DNA from: Myxococcales bacterium | GTDB lineage: Bacteria; Myxococcota_A; Polyangia; Polyangiales; Ga0077539 | Direction of reading: 5' to 3' | Assembly (NCBI GenBank): GCA_016793325.1 | Contig: JAEUKI010000062.1 | Coordinates: 124,001-188,000, forward strand | DNA length: 64,000 nt | Part shown: piece after piece, positions 50,951-60,028 of the stretch | Position numbering within the stretch: position 1 is the stretch's first letter | How the letters are laid out: the number at the start of each line of letters is the position of its first letter | Program-made: the position numbers and the translations under genes | Notes under the pieces: model-generated | Told to the model about the DNA's origin: nothing | The model's database searches: none | Seen by the model: the letters and a program-made list of their open reading frames with translations, nothing else

Positions 50951-51607
50951 ATGAGTACTGTCGCTGTGGCCGTGAAGCGCGAGCAGCCCAAGGAGCAAGT
51001 CGAGCGGCGCGTTCCCACGCAGGAGCGGAGCCGCGCGCGCGTGGCGCGAATCGTCGACGCGGCGACGGAGGTGTTCGCCGAGGTGGGGTTCGACGCGGCG
51101 ACGACCGAGGCGATCGCCGAGCGAGCGGGCACGTCGATCGGGAGCCTGTACCAGTTCTTTCCGAACAAGAAGGCGCTCTTCGAGGCGATCTGGCGGCGCT
51201 ACCTCGACGATGTGCGCGAACTCTTCGAGCGCGTTCTCGCGGGCGCTGCGACGCGCGCGACCGTGGATTGGCGCGCGTTCATGGACGAGGTGATCGACGC
51301 GTTCTGGGAGTTCGACCGCGAGAACCTCGCGTTTCGCGCGGTGTTCGTGAACGTGCAGCGCTCGGGCGCGTTTCTGTCCGAGGGCGACGCGCTCAATCGC
51401 GCGATGGCCGAGCGCGTGGCGCCCGTGTTGGGCCTGCTCGCGCCGAACCTCCCTGCGTCGCGTCGCGGGTTGGTGGCGACGATGGTGGTCGAGACGCTCT
51501 CGGGGCTGCTCTTTCTCGCGCAGCGACGAGACGAGAAGACCGCGCGCGCGATCATCGACGAGACGAAGGTGTTGATCCGTCGCTACCTCGAGCCGTACGC
51601 GGATTGA
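50951..51607 (+). CDS. TetR/AcrR-family transcriptional regulator
   Basis: The 218 residues start at ATG 50951; longer frames upstream run through the P450 gene. The N-terminal helix-turn-helix is typical (RARVARIVDAATEVFAEVGF, ATTEAIAERAGTSIGSLYQFF, PNKKALFEAIWRRYLDDV). The C-terminal helical ligand domain contains FWEFDRENLAFRAVFVN and VATMVVETLSGLLFLAQ. It most likely represses the divergent P450 gene and itself through the dyad between them. Confidence 0.93.
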   Translation: MSTVAVAVKREQPKEQVERRVPTQERSRARVARIVDAATEVFAEVGFDAATTEAIAERAGTSIGSLYQFFPNKKALFEAIWRRYLDDVRELFERVLAGAATRATVDWRAFMDEVIDAFWEFDRENLAFRAVFVNVQRSGAFLSEGDALNRAMAERVAPVLGLLAPNLPASRRGLVATMVVETLSGLLFLAQRRDEKTARAIIDETKVLIRRYLEPYAD

Positions 51608-51704
51608 GCTCCGTCGCTGGTGTCAGCGCGACATGGGCGCCGCCCCTACGTCGTGCTCACAACGGGACACATCTCGATTTCGCGCCTTGTGGATGCGAGG
51701 CGGA

Positions 51705-51980
51705 GCCCCCACCCGCGCTGCCGCGCGCCCCGCCCCCACGTAGTGAGGGCGGGGCTTTGCATTGAGGAAATGCAGGAATTGGACTCATCGTTTGATTGCG
51801 TGTGCCGTGACGTGCGCGGTCGCGCTCGTCGTCGAACCCTCACCGCAATCGAGCGACAAACGGCCCTTTGATGGCAGTGGCCCATACAATCAACCTACCG
51901 GTCCAATCGCAGCATTTCCTCAATGCAAAGCCCCGCCCTCACTACGTGGGGGCGGGGCGCGCGGCAGCGCGGGTGGGGGC
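51705..51980. repeat. Perfect 69-bp inverted repeat flanking a 138-bp spacer (element 3)
   Basis: The arms 51705-51773 and 51912-51980 are reverse complements at all 69 positions. Within each arm are hairpins GCCCCGCCC-(11)-GGGCGGGGC, whose loop contains CAC-gta-GTG, and GCATT-gagga-AATGC. The spacer also shows ATTGGAC and its complement just inside the arms. The element occupies most of the 395-base gap between the convergent TetR and GH31 genes; nothing else is recognised in that gap. The perfect match argues for recent origin or continuing homogenisation. Confidence 0.92.
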
Positions 51981-52002
51981 CGCTCGCGGGGCCGCTCGAT
52001 CG

Positions 52003-54198
52003 TCAGCGCACCGCTGCGAGATCGGTCCGCGCGGTGCGCGTGAACACCGGCGGCGAGCCGATGGGCGCAGGGACCATGCGCTCCATGGGGCCCGTGACCG
52101 TGAGCATCGGATCCCACACCGAGTGCCACGTTCCCGCGGGAAAATAGACCATCCGCGAGGTCTGCCCCTGCGTGACGACCGGCGCCACGAGCATCTCGTC
52201 GCCGATCATGAACTGATCGGTGATCGCGTACGTGCGCGCGTCCGACGGAAACGCGAGGCCCATCGCGCGAACGATCGGCATGCCCGTGCGGCGATGCTCG
52301 TCGCCGAGCATGCGAAACATCGGGCCGAGCAGCTGGTGAACGCGCGCGAAGCGCGAGAAGAACGCGAGCGTCTCGGCGTCGCGATCCCAGTTCCAGTTGC
52401 GATCGCGCTGGAGCCCCTCGTGCGTGCGCATGATGGGCGTGAAGGCGCCGAGCTCGATCCATCGTTGGTAGAGCTCTTTGCTGCTCGGGCCTCCGTAGAA
52501 GCCGCCGATGTCGTGCGTGACGAACCCGACGCCCGACATGCCCAGCGACACGAGCGCAGGAACGACCGTGGGAAGCCCGTCCCACTGGCTCCAGCTCGCC
52601 TCTTGATCACCGGCCCACACGACCTGCGTGTGCCTCGCGTCTTGCAGGTAGCCCGAGCGCGTGAACATCACCCAATCGCCGCTCGGATAGCGCTCTCGCA
52701 GCACGTCTCGCGCCGCGCGGTGCCAGTCGACGGGGTAGCGATTGTGGTAGCGCCTCGCGTCGCGGCCGTCGCTGAGCTGGCAATCGAGCGGGAGCCACTC
52801 GCCGTAGTCCTGCATCCATCCGGCTTGGCCCTGGTCGATCGCGCGCCGCGCGAAGCCTTGAAACCATGTGACGGCGCGCGGGTTGGTGAGGTCGACCATC
52901 GTCCCCGTTCCGTGGGGGAGCGCGAAGGTGCTCACGGTGGTGGTCCCGCGTTCGAGCGGCAGATAGCCCTCGCGCGCGCCTTCGGCCCACTGGTCTTCGT
53001 CCATCAACACGAACGGGTTGAAGTACCCGAGGAACTTCACGTTCTGCATCGCGAACTCCCGGATGAGCCCCGGCAGGTCTGCATACAGCGTGGTGTCCGT
53101 CGTCCAGTGGTAGCGAATGTCGACGTTGTTGAGCGGGAGGTTCTTTCGGCCCACCCAATCCTGCGCCCACATCACGGTCACTGGAACGTTGGCCGTCGTC
53201 GCCGTGCGCAAGAACCCACGAAGCGCCTCGGGACCGCCCTGAACTCCGAGCCACACGCCGTCGACGGCCCACGTGGGCGGCGCATCGGTGCGCCCCTGGT
53301 ACTCGGTCCACGCGCGCATCACGTCGGGCACCGTGGGCCCTGTGTACAAGCGCAGGAGCAGCGGCTCGGTTTGCTCTGGCGCGAGCATGTACTCGTCGGG
53401 CGCCGCGCGGCAGAGGTCCACGATGGTTCGCGCGTCGGTCTCGACCATGAGCCCGCGCCCGCGCGGATCGATGAAGAACGGGAGCGGGTAGTACGTCGTC
53501 TCCGGGCTTCCCGACAGGATCGACGGCCGCGCGGGATCGCGCCCGAGTCCCTGCTCGCTCACGAAGAGCGAAAACCGTCGCCCTCGATGATCGACGTAGT
53601 TGAACTGCTCGCCGAAGCCCATGAAGTGCGCCTCGGGGTCGCATCGAAAGCGAAGCGCGGTGCCCTTGGCGCCCATCGCGCCGCTGATCGAAGCGCGGAT
53701 CTCGACGACGTCCATCGACGCGCGCGAGAAGCGAAGCTCCGACGTGATCCCGCGATCGCTCGTGCGCAACACGAGCGCTGTGCCGTCGACCGTCGACGTC
53801 GCGTTGGCCGCGGGGCGGTCTTCGCTCTCGCCGCCGCGACGGAAGTTCCAATTGCCGAAGGCCGTGTCGATGCGCTCGTTCCACCGTTGCGCGGCGACGG
53901 GGCCGAAGGTCGACGCGAGCAGCACGCGTCCGCCGACCGCGAGCTCGAAGCCGCCGTGCGTGCGCGCGCGAAGCTCGAGGTCGCCCGCGGACACGGGCGG
54001 AAGCGGCATGCTCGGCGGCGGAGTCACCACGTCTGGAGCGTCCGTCGCGCTGTCGACGCCCGCCTCGCTCGCGCCCTCGTCGATCGCGTCCATCGCCGCG
54101 TCGCTCGACGACACGTCGCTCGCGTCCTGCGGCGGCGTCGGTGAAGGACAACCTGCGATCAGCGGCGCGATGGCCGCGAAGAGAAATCGTCGCTTCAT
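52003..54198 (-). CDS. GH31 glycoside hydrolase lipoprotein, YihQ-like branch
   Basis: The 731 residues start at ATG 54198 (AGGAG upstream) with lipobox PLIAGC and an Asp/Ser/Ala linker. The barrel has nucleophile D464 (WMQDYGEWLP) and acid/base D531 (VVWAGDQEASW); their 67-residue spacing equals that of E. coli YihQ (D405, D472, from memory). QDW at 346 and R362-x2-W365 resemble the YihQ sulfonate-binding pair. The position matching YihQ Y508 is F567 (HDIGGFYGG), as in ordinary alpha-glucosidases. It could be a surface alpha-glucosidase, or less surely a sulfoquinovosidase. It is monocistronic, facing element 3. Confidence 0.88.
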   Translation of the reverse strand: MKRRFLFAAIAPLIAGCPSPTPPQDASDVSSSDAAMDAIDEGASEAGVDSATDAPDVVTPPPSMPLPPVSAGDLELRARTHGGFELAVGGRVLLASTFGPVAAQRWNERIDTAFGNWNFRRGGESEDRPAANATSTVDGTALVLRTSDRGITSELRFSRASMDVVEIRASISGAMGAKGTALRFRCDPEAHFMGFGEQFNYVDHRGRRFSLFVSEQGLGRDPARPSILSGSPETTYYPLPFFIDPRGRGLMVETDARTIVDLCRAAPDEYMLAPEQTEPLLLRLYTGPTVPDVMRAWTEYQGRTDAPPTWAVDGVWLGVQGGPEALRGFLRTATTANVPVTVMWAQDWVGRKNLPLNNVDIRYHWTTDTTLYADLPGLIREFAMQNVKFLGYFNPFVLMDEDQWAEGAREGYLPLERGTTTVSTFALPHGTGTMVDLTNPRAVTWFQGFARRAIDQGQAGWMQDYGEWLPLDCQLSDGRDARRYHNRYPVDWHRAARDVLRERYPSGDWVMFTRSGYLQDARHTQVVWAGDQEASWSQWDGLPTVVPALVSLGMSGVGFVTHDIGGFYGGPSSKELYQRWIELGAFTPIMRTHEGLQRDRNWNWDRDAETLAFFSRFARVHQLLGPMFRMLGDEHRRTGMPIVRAMGLAFPSDARTYAITDQFMIGDEMLVAPVVTQGQTSRMVYFPAGTWHSVWDPMLTVTGPMERMVPAPIGSPPVFTRTARTDLAAVR

Positions 54199-54263
54199 GG
54201 GGAGAGGTGCTCCTGAACCGCCATTCATTCGGGGCTCGATTCACTCGTGGCGGTTCGAGTCGA

Positions 54264-54752
54264 TCAGGGGTTGAGCTCGGGAAGGTTGTCTCGGTCCATG
54301 CTCACACACATCGTCGCCCGACACGTGAGCGGAAACACGCACCGCACAGGATCTCCCGCGTGCAGCGCGCACCGTCGCTCGAGCGTCATGTCGAGCTGCA
54401 AGATCTTACTCGGCCGCAGCGAAACACGCGCGAGCTGGTTGATCGTCGCGACGCCGACCGAGTCTTGGAACCGCAGCGTCACGATCACCAGCAGCGGGCG
54501 GGTGTCCTCGGGGCGCGCGGCGACCACGCCGAAGCTCAGCGGCCAAAGAGGTCCTGGCAGCGCGACGCTGTGCGAAACAATCGGATCGATCGAGCCCTCG
54601 CGAACGACCGTGGCCTCGACGCTGCGCAGCGCGTTCATCGGGAGATCCGTTCGCAACACGACGACGAGCTGCGTGACGAGCGGCGCGCACGAGCCGAGCG
54701 CCGCGCTCGAGAGCGCGAGCACGACCGTTGCGAGCCCTCGCGATGCGCTCAC
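54264..54752 (-). CDS. Hypothetical lipoprotein coupled to PEGA gene
   Basis: The 162 residues run from GTG 54752, which overlaps the stop of the PEGA-domain gene by 4 bases. The signal has lipobox AALGSC. The mature part is beta-rich (TQLVVVLRTDLPMNALRSVEATVV, PLLVIVTLRFQD) with four Cys near the end (RRCALHAGDPVRC, LTCRATMC), probably two disulfides. The opening (LVVVLRTDLP) resembles that of the MopE-like protein at 6965-8836 (VELVLDTDLPP), so both may share a small beta domain. Function unknown. Confidence 0.72.
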   Translation of the reverse strand: MSASRGLATVVLALSSAALGSCAPLVTQLVVVLRTDLPMNALRSVEATVVREGSIDPIVSHSVALPGPLWPLSFGVVAARPEDTRPLLVIVTLRFQDSVGVATINQLARVSLRPSKILQLDMTLERRCALHAGDPVRCVFPLTCRATMCVSMDRDNLPELNP

Positions 54753-55756
54753 GGCGCGGCCCTCTCGAGGGTGTTTCCGAGCCAGCCGGGGTTGGTGCCA
54801 GGGGACGGCTGATAGACCCGCGGCGCGGTCGACACCGCGGCCACCGTGCCTGCCACGACGACCGCCGCGAACACGACTCCGCCCGCGGCCAACCCGATCG
54901 CGAGCGGCGAAATCCCTCCGTCTCGCTGCATCGAAACGACGAGGCGCGTCGAGCCCGCTGAGGCGATGGTGACCTGTCGACGGACCTCGCGATAGCCCGG
55001 GGCGCGGACGATCACCGTGTGCGCTCCCGCGGTGGTCGGAGCGTCGACGGTGCCGCGGCCGAGCTGATGGTCGTCGAGCACCACCGTCGCGTTCGCGACG
55101 TCGGGCTCGACTTGAATTCGTGGTCCCGGATGGACGGGCTCGAGCTGCACGACGAGCGGTGCGCTTCGGCCGCGGGCGAGGGTGAGCGACCGCGTCTCGG
55201 TGCGATACCCGTCGAGCGAAATTGAAAACGTGTGCGTTCCCGGGTCCGCGAGCGCGCGCCCCCGCGTCGAGAGCGTTTCTCCCGCGTCCATCACGACGCG
55301 CGCGGCCCTCGGAGCGACGTCGAGCTCGATCGTCGCGAGCTGGCGCTGAAGCCTGTCGACCTCCGTCGCCACCGCCGCGAGCTCGCGCTGCGAAGTGCCC
55401 TCCGAAGGCTGGCGCACGAAGCGATCGAGCGTCGCGACGGCCTCTCGAATGCGCCCCGCGCCCCGCAGCGCCAGCCCGAGGTTGTAGAGAACCACCGGCG
55501 AGGGGCGCATCTCGTACGAGCGTTCGAAGGCGCGGATCGCGTCGTCGAAGCGTCCGGCGTCGAGCGCCGCGAGCCCCCGCTGAAACCACTCTCTCGGCGA
55601 TGCCGGCGCGGCGGCGACTTGCGCTCGAGCCTCTTGCGACCAGACTCTCGGGGCCTCGGTGAGCAGCGCGAGCGCCGACGCGGCGGCGACCCATGCGGCG
55701 CCGCGGCGAAGGTTGGGACCAACCAGACGTTGGCCGATGCGCGGCGCTTCGATCAT
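54749..55756 (-). CDS. TPR and PEGA-domain protein with C-terminal TM segment
   Basis: The 335 residues (ATG 55756) have a signal peptide, two or three TPR-like helical pairs (WFQRGLAALDAGRFDDAIRAF, VVLYNLGLALRGAGRIREA), a coiled segment, then two PEGA beta domains (GTHTFSISLDGYRTETRSLTL and AHTVIVRAPGYREVRRQVTI). A membrane helix follows (IGLAAGGVVFAAVVVAGTVAAV). PEGA domains are surface modules with a PEGA-like turn. It heads a two-gene operon with the lipoprotein and is divergent from the ABC exporter. Confidence 0.85.
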   Translation of the reverse strand: MIEAPRIGQRLVGPNLRRGAAWVAAASALALLTEAPRVWSQEARAQVAAAPASPREWFQRGLAALDAGRFDDAIRAFERSYEMRPSPVVLYNLGLALRGAGRIREAVATLDRFVRQPSEGTSQRELAAVATEVDRLQRQLATIELDVAPRAARVVMDAGETLSTRGRALADPGTHTFSISLDGYRTETRSLTLARGRSAPLVVQLEPVHPGPRIQVEPDVANATVVLDDHQLGRGTVDAPTTAGAHTVIVRAPGYREVRRQVTIASAGSTRLVVSMQRDGGISPLAIGLAAGGVVFAAVVVAGTVAAVSTAPRVYQPSPGTNPGWLGNTLERAAP

Positions 55757-55820
55757 CAAGCAGTCAACCCAAGAGTCTCGCGCTGGCAAGCGCGAACGGT
55801 CAACGAGAGATCAACGCAGG

Positions 55821-57713
55821 ATGGCAGGACACAAGCGAGAGCCACCGCCGGCGGCCGAGCCGCACGGCCGGTCGACGCCCGCCAGCGAGAGCGCAGGCAA
55901 GCCAAGCGGCGCGAGCCAGCGATTTCGCGAGTACCTCGGCGTGCTCGCGTACTCGAGGCGCGGGCTCGAGCTCGTGTGGAAGGCCAACGCGAAGCTCGCC
56001 TTCGCGCTCGGGATCTCCACGGTGATCGCGGGGCTCGTTCCGGGCGCGATCGCGTGGGTCGGAAAGCACCTGATCGACGCGGTGATGCTCGCCGCCCGCG
56101 GCGACGCCATCGCCAGCGCGCGCGCAGAGCGCTGGGTGCTCGTCGAGCTCGGGCTCGTCTTGTTGCTCGCGGCGGTGCAGCGGTCGCTCGCGCTCGAACG
56201 CGCGCTCTTGCGCCAGCAGCTCGGCCAACAAATCAACGTCGTGATCCTCGAGAAGGCGCTCGGGCTGTCGCTGAGCCAATTCGAGGACAGCGAGGTCTAC
56301 GACAAAATGACGCGCGCGCGTCGCGAGGCGTCCGTGCGTCCACTCTCGCTCGTGTCGCAGACGTTCGAGCTCTTGCAGCACACGCTCACGCTGGTCGGCC
56401 TCGCGGCGCTGCTCGTTGGGTTCTCGTTTTGGCTCTTGCCCGTGATCGTCGTGGCGTCGATCCCGGTGTTCATCGCGGAGGTGGGCTTCTCGACGGAGGC
56501 GTGGCGGCTTTCGCGCTGGCGCACGCCCGAGGCGCGCGAGCAGCTCTATCTCGAGACCGTGATCGCCCGCGAAGATCACGCGAAAGAAGTGAAGCTCTTC
56601 GACCTCGGGCCTCGCTTGCTCGAGCGGTACCGGTCGATCTTCGCGAAGACCTACCCCGCTGAGCGCTCGCTCACGATCCGGCGAGCGCTGTGGGGCTTCG
56701 CGCTCGGGCTGCTCGGGACCGCGGCGTTCTACGGGACGTACTTGTGGCTCGTGCGCGCGGCGATCGCGGCGGCGATCACGATCGGCGCGATGACGATGTA
56801 CGCGATCGCGTTCAAGCAGGCGCAGTCTGCGCTCTCGAGCGCGCTCTCGTCGATCGGCGCGATGGTCGAGGACAACCTGTACCTCTCGAACCTCTACGAG
56901 TTTCTCGACACCAAGACCGAGCCCGAGGCGCGCGGCGCGATCGAGGGTCCCGACCACGGCGACGGCGTCCGCTTCGAAGACGTGACGTTCACCTACCCGG
57001 GCTCGAGTGCGCCCGCGCTCGCGGCGGTCAACCTCCACATTCGGCCGGGCTCGAAGCTCGCGATCGTCGGCGAAAACGGCTCGGGAAAAACCACGCTCAT
57101 CAAGCTCTTGTGCGGCTTGTACGAGCCGACGTCGGGCCGCGTGACGCTCGACGGACTGGACCTTCGGCAGTGGGACGCCGCGGCGCTGCGACGGCGCGTC
57201 GGCGTGATCTTTCAGGACTTCGTCCGCTATCAGCTCACGGTCGGCGAGAACATCGGCGCCGGCGACGATCGCGCGTACGACGACCGCGATCGGTGGGAGC
57301 GCGCGGCGGACAAAGGACTCGCGAAGCCCGTGATCGATCGCTTGCCCGACAAGTACGAGACGCGGCTCGGAAAGTGGTTCAAAGGCGGCCGCGAGCTCTC
57401 GCTCGGTCAGTGGCAGAAGGTCGCGCTCGCGCGGTCGTTTATGCGCGACGAGGCGGACGTGCTCGTGCTCGACGAGCCGACGGCGTCGATGGACGCCGAG
57501 GCCGAAGTGCAGATCTTCGAGCGTTTTCGCGAGCGGACCGCGGACAAGATCGCGATCGTGATCTCGCATCGGTTCTCGACCGTGCGCATGGCCGACGAGA
57601 TCGTCGTGCTCGATCAGGGCGCGATCACCGAACGCGGGACGCACGAGGCGCTCGTCGCGAAGGGCGGCCGGTACGCGACGCTGTTCGCGCTTCAAGCGCG
57701 CGGCTACCGCTGA
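55821..57713 (+). CDS. ABC transporter, fused permease-ATPase (exporter type)
   Basis: The 630 residues start at ATG 55821 behind AGG; the frame is open upstream inside the divergent gene. Six TM segments (residues ~50-330) precede the nucleotide-binding domain: Walker A VGENGSGKTTLIK, Q-loop FQDFVRYQLTVGENIG, signature ELSLGQWQKVALAR, Walker B LVLDEPTASMDAEAE and switch HRF. The signature reads LSLGQ rather than LSGGQ; the GQWQK variant occurs in peptide and lantibiotic exporters such as NisT. It works as a dimer exporting an unknown lipid, drug or peptide. No peptidase domain and no obvious substrate gene is adjacent. Confidence 0.92.
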   Translation: MAGHKREPPPAAEPHGRSTPASESAGKPSGASQRFREYLGVLAYSRRGLELVWKANAKLAFALGISTVIAGLVPGAIAWVGKHLIDAVMLAARGDAIASARAERWVLVELGLVLLLAAVQRSLALERALLRQQLGQQINVVILEKALGLSLSQFEDSEVYDKMTRARREASVRPLSLVSQTFELLQHTLTLVGLAALLVGFSFWLLPVIVVASIPVFIAEVGFSTEAWRLSRWRTPEAREQLYLETVIAREDHAKEVKLFDLGPRLLERYRSIFAKTYPAERSLTIRRALWGFALGLLGTAAFYGTYLWLVRAAIAAAITIGAMTMYAIAFKQAQSALSSALSSIGAMVEDNLYLSNLYEFLDTKTEPEARGAIEGPDHGDGVRFEDVTFTYPGSSAPALAAVNLHIRPGSKLAIVGENGSGKTTLIKLLCGLYEPTSGRVTLDGLDLRQWDAAALRRRVGVIFQDFVRYQLTVGENIGAGDDRAYDDRDRWERAADKGLAKPVIDRLPDKYETRLGKWFKGGRELSLGQWQKVALARSFMRDEADVLVLDEPTASMDAEAEVQIFERFRERTADKIAIVISHRFSTVRMADEIVVLDQGAITERGTHEALVAKGGRYATLFALQARGYR

Positions 57714-57735
57714 CCGTCGGGGTACCATCGACGCG

Positions 57736-60015
57736 ATGAACGCTCTTCGCGCGGTGTCGACGACGGCGGTGTTCGTAGCTTCGATGCTCGCGGGCGCGAG
57801 CGCGATGGCTCAACCCGACGCGTCCGTGACGCGAGGCCCGTCGCCGGCGGCGCGCGTCGTCGAGCAGGTCGTCGACGTCGAGCTCGGCGGAGAGTCGTCC
57901 TGCGTTCGAACGAGCGCGGGCCGCGTGTTCTGTTGGGGCCGCGGCCTGGGAATCTCGTCGAGCAGCCACCGTATCTCCGGCGCGGACCCGATCGGCGCGC
58001 CATCGCCTGAGCTCGTCAGCGATGTGTCCAACGCTCGCGCGATCGCGGTGGGCAACTTTCACCTCTGCGCCATCGACGGCGCGGGCGTTTTGAATTGTGG
58101 TGGTGATAATCGACACGGGCAGCTCGGCTCTGGTTCGGCGCAGGAGCACTCGTACCGGCGCGTCTCGCTGCCGGGCTCGGCGCGCGCGGTCGCCGTCGGC
58201 GCCGCTCACTCGTGCGCGATCGTCGAAGGCCGCGGCGTATTCTGCTGGGGAATGAACGCGCACGGCGAGGTCGACGGACGACCGGGCGTCGAGGCGCGGA
58301 GCCCCGTCGCCGTGCGCGACACCGCGGACGTCGTCGAGCTTGCGCTCGGGGCGTACTTCTCGTGCGCGCGACGCGCGAACGGAACCGTCCTTTGTTGGGG
58401 AGAGAACGAGGCCGAGCAGCTCGGACGCTCGGGCACGTCGCACGCGGTCGCGCCGATCGTCGGGTTGACCAACGTTCGGTCGCTGCACGCGGGGTACAGC
58501 CACGCGTGCGCCGTCATGGCAGACCGAACCGCGCGGTGCTGGGGCCTCAACGCGTGGGGCGCGCTCGGGGCGGTCGCGGCGCGTTCGATCGCCGAGCCGC
58601 GCGCGATGGACGCGATGCCCCCCGTCCGATCGCTCGCGCTCGGGTACGGGTTTACCTGCGCGCTCACCGACGAAGCGCCCGCGCGCGTCCAGTGCGTGGG
58701 TCACGCGGATCACGGCAAATGTGGCCGCGATCCGACGCACGCGAGCAACCCGCAGCCCACCACGATCGCGCTCTCGGACGAGCCGACGGCGCTCGACGCG
58801 TCGGGCGATCACGCGTGCGCGCTGCTCCGCAACGGAACCGTCGAATGCTGGGGCAACGGAGCCCACGGCGAGCTCGGCGACGGGCGCGTGCGTCGGGGCG
58901 AAACACTCTCGCAGGTAGTGGGGCTCACGAACGCGACGCGCATCGCGGCGTACGGCGGCAACACCTGCGCGGTCTCTGGCGATTCGCTCTACTGTTGGGG
59001 AAGCGGACAGCGAGGGATCTTCAGCGTTCGCGCAGACGGAACGGCCCCGCGCCCCGTCGCCTTCAGCGCGCGCGTCCGGGGCGGAGTCTTCTCTCTCGGC
59101 GGCGCGCACGCCTGTGTGTGCCCGCCGCGCGCTCCGTGCTCGTGCGCGGGCGAGGGGCTCCTGCGCGACGCGGGGGGCTACGTGCTCGGAGCGATCACCG
59201 GTCCGATGTGGGGCCTCGGCGCCGCGTGGCGGAGCGCGACGGTCGTCTCGGTCGCGTCGCTGTGGGACGTCACGTGCGCCGCGCGCGTGGCCGGGGGACG
59301 TCCGTTGCTCGCGTGCTTCGGGCGCGACGAGGCCAACTTGATTCCAGGCACACGATTGCCGACCGAGCGCAACGTCGCGCGCGAAGTGCCTCTGCCGCAG
59401 CGCGGGCGAGTCCAACTCTTCGCGGGACCGCGGCACCTTTGCTCGCTCGACGGGCGCGGCACGCTCGTGTGCTTCGGCTCGAACGCCCAAGAGCAGCTCC
59501 GCGATGCGCCGACGACGGTCTCCGCGGTGACCGAGGTCTTTCGCAGAGTTCGCGCGCCGCGAAGCGCGCGTCGTCCCGGGCCGCTCGTCGCGCTGGGCGA
59601 CGGACGAACGTGCGCCATCTTCGACGGCGTGCTTCGCTGCCGAGGCACGGGCGGCGGGAGCGCTGGCGTGTGGGCCGAGGCCGATGTCGGCGGCGACGCC
59701 GAGGCGATCTACGGCGGACTCGGCGGATTTTGTGTGCGTATTATCAATGGTCGCTACTCGTGCTGGGGCGACGGCCGCGCCCAGCACTTTGGCCCAGGGC
59801 TTCCGTTGGCGAATGTCGCCTTTGGCGGGTGGGTGCAGCCGCACGACGCGCCGGCGTTCGTGGGCGCCGTCGAGCTCGCGATCGGCTCGGAGCACACGTG
59901 CGGGCGCTGGCCCGACGGCTCGGTCCGCTGCATCGGGTCGAACGAGCTCTCGCAGCTCGGCGACGGCACCACGTCGTGGAGCGCGCGGCCCGTTCGCGCG
60001 ACGCTCGAGCTCTGA
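57736..60015 (+). CDS. Secreted RCC1-repeat beta-propeller protein
   Basis: The 759 residues have a cleavable signal ending ASAMAQ. About twelve RCC1-like units follow, each with Cys-Trp-Gly or a variant: VFCWGRGLG, VFCWGMNAHGE, VLCWGENEAEQLG, ARCWGLNAWGALG, VECWGNGAHGELGDG, LYCWGSGQRG, LVCFGSNAQEQL, YSCWGDGRAQHFG and VRCIGSNELSQLGDG. With two sets of seven blades it could form two propellers. A Cys-rich insertion (ACVCPPRAPCSCAG) interrupts the middle. It starts 22 bases after the ABC transporter gene and may share its transcript. Bacterial RCC1 proteins are usually secreted; targets are unknown. Confidence 0.88.
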   Translation: MNALRAVSTTAVFVASMLAGASAMAQPDASVTRGPSPAARVVEQVVDVELGGESSCVRTSAGRVFCWGRGLGISSSSHRISGADPIGAPSPELVSDVSNARAIAVGNFHLCAIDGAGVLNCGGDNRHGQLGSGSAQEHSYRRVSLPGSARAVAVGAAHSCAIVEGRGVFCWGMNAHGEVDGRPGVEARSPVAVRDTADVVELALGAYFSCARRANGTVLCWGENEAEQLGRSGTSHAVAPIVGLTNVRSLHAGYSHACAVMADRTARCWGLNAWGALGAVAARSIAEPRAMDAMPPVRSLALGYGFTCALTDEAPARVQCVGHADHGKCGRDPTHASNPQPTTIALSDEPTALDASGDHACALLRNGTVECWGNGAHGELGDGRVRRGETLSQVVGLTNATRIAAYGGNTCAVSGDSLYCWGSGQRGIFSVRADGTAPRPVAFSARVRGGVFSLGGAHACVCPPRAPCSCAGEGLLRDAGGYVLGAITGPMWGLGAAWRSATVVSVASLWDVTCAARVAGGRPLLACFGRDEANLIPGTRLPTERNVAREVPLPQRGRVQLFAGPRHLCSLDGRGTLVCFGSNAQEQLRDAPTTVSAVTEVFRRVRAPRSARRPGPLVALGDGRTCAIFDGVLRCRGTGGGSAGVWAEADVGGDAEAIYGGLGGFCVRIINGRYSCWGDGRAQHFGPGLPLANVAFGGWVQPHDAPAFVGAVELAIGSEHTCGRWPDGSVRCIGSNELSQLGDGTTSWSARPVRATLEL

Positions 60016-60028
60016 CCGATCGCCGCGC

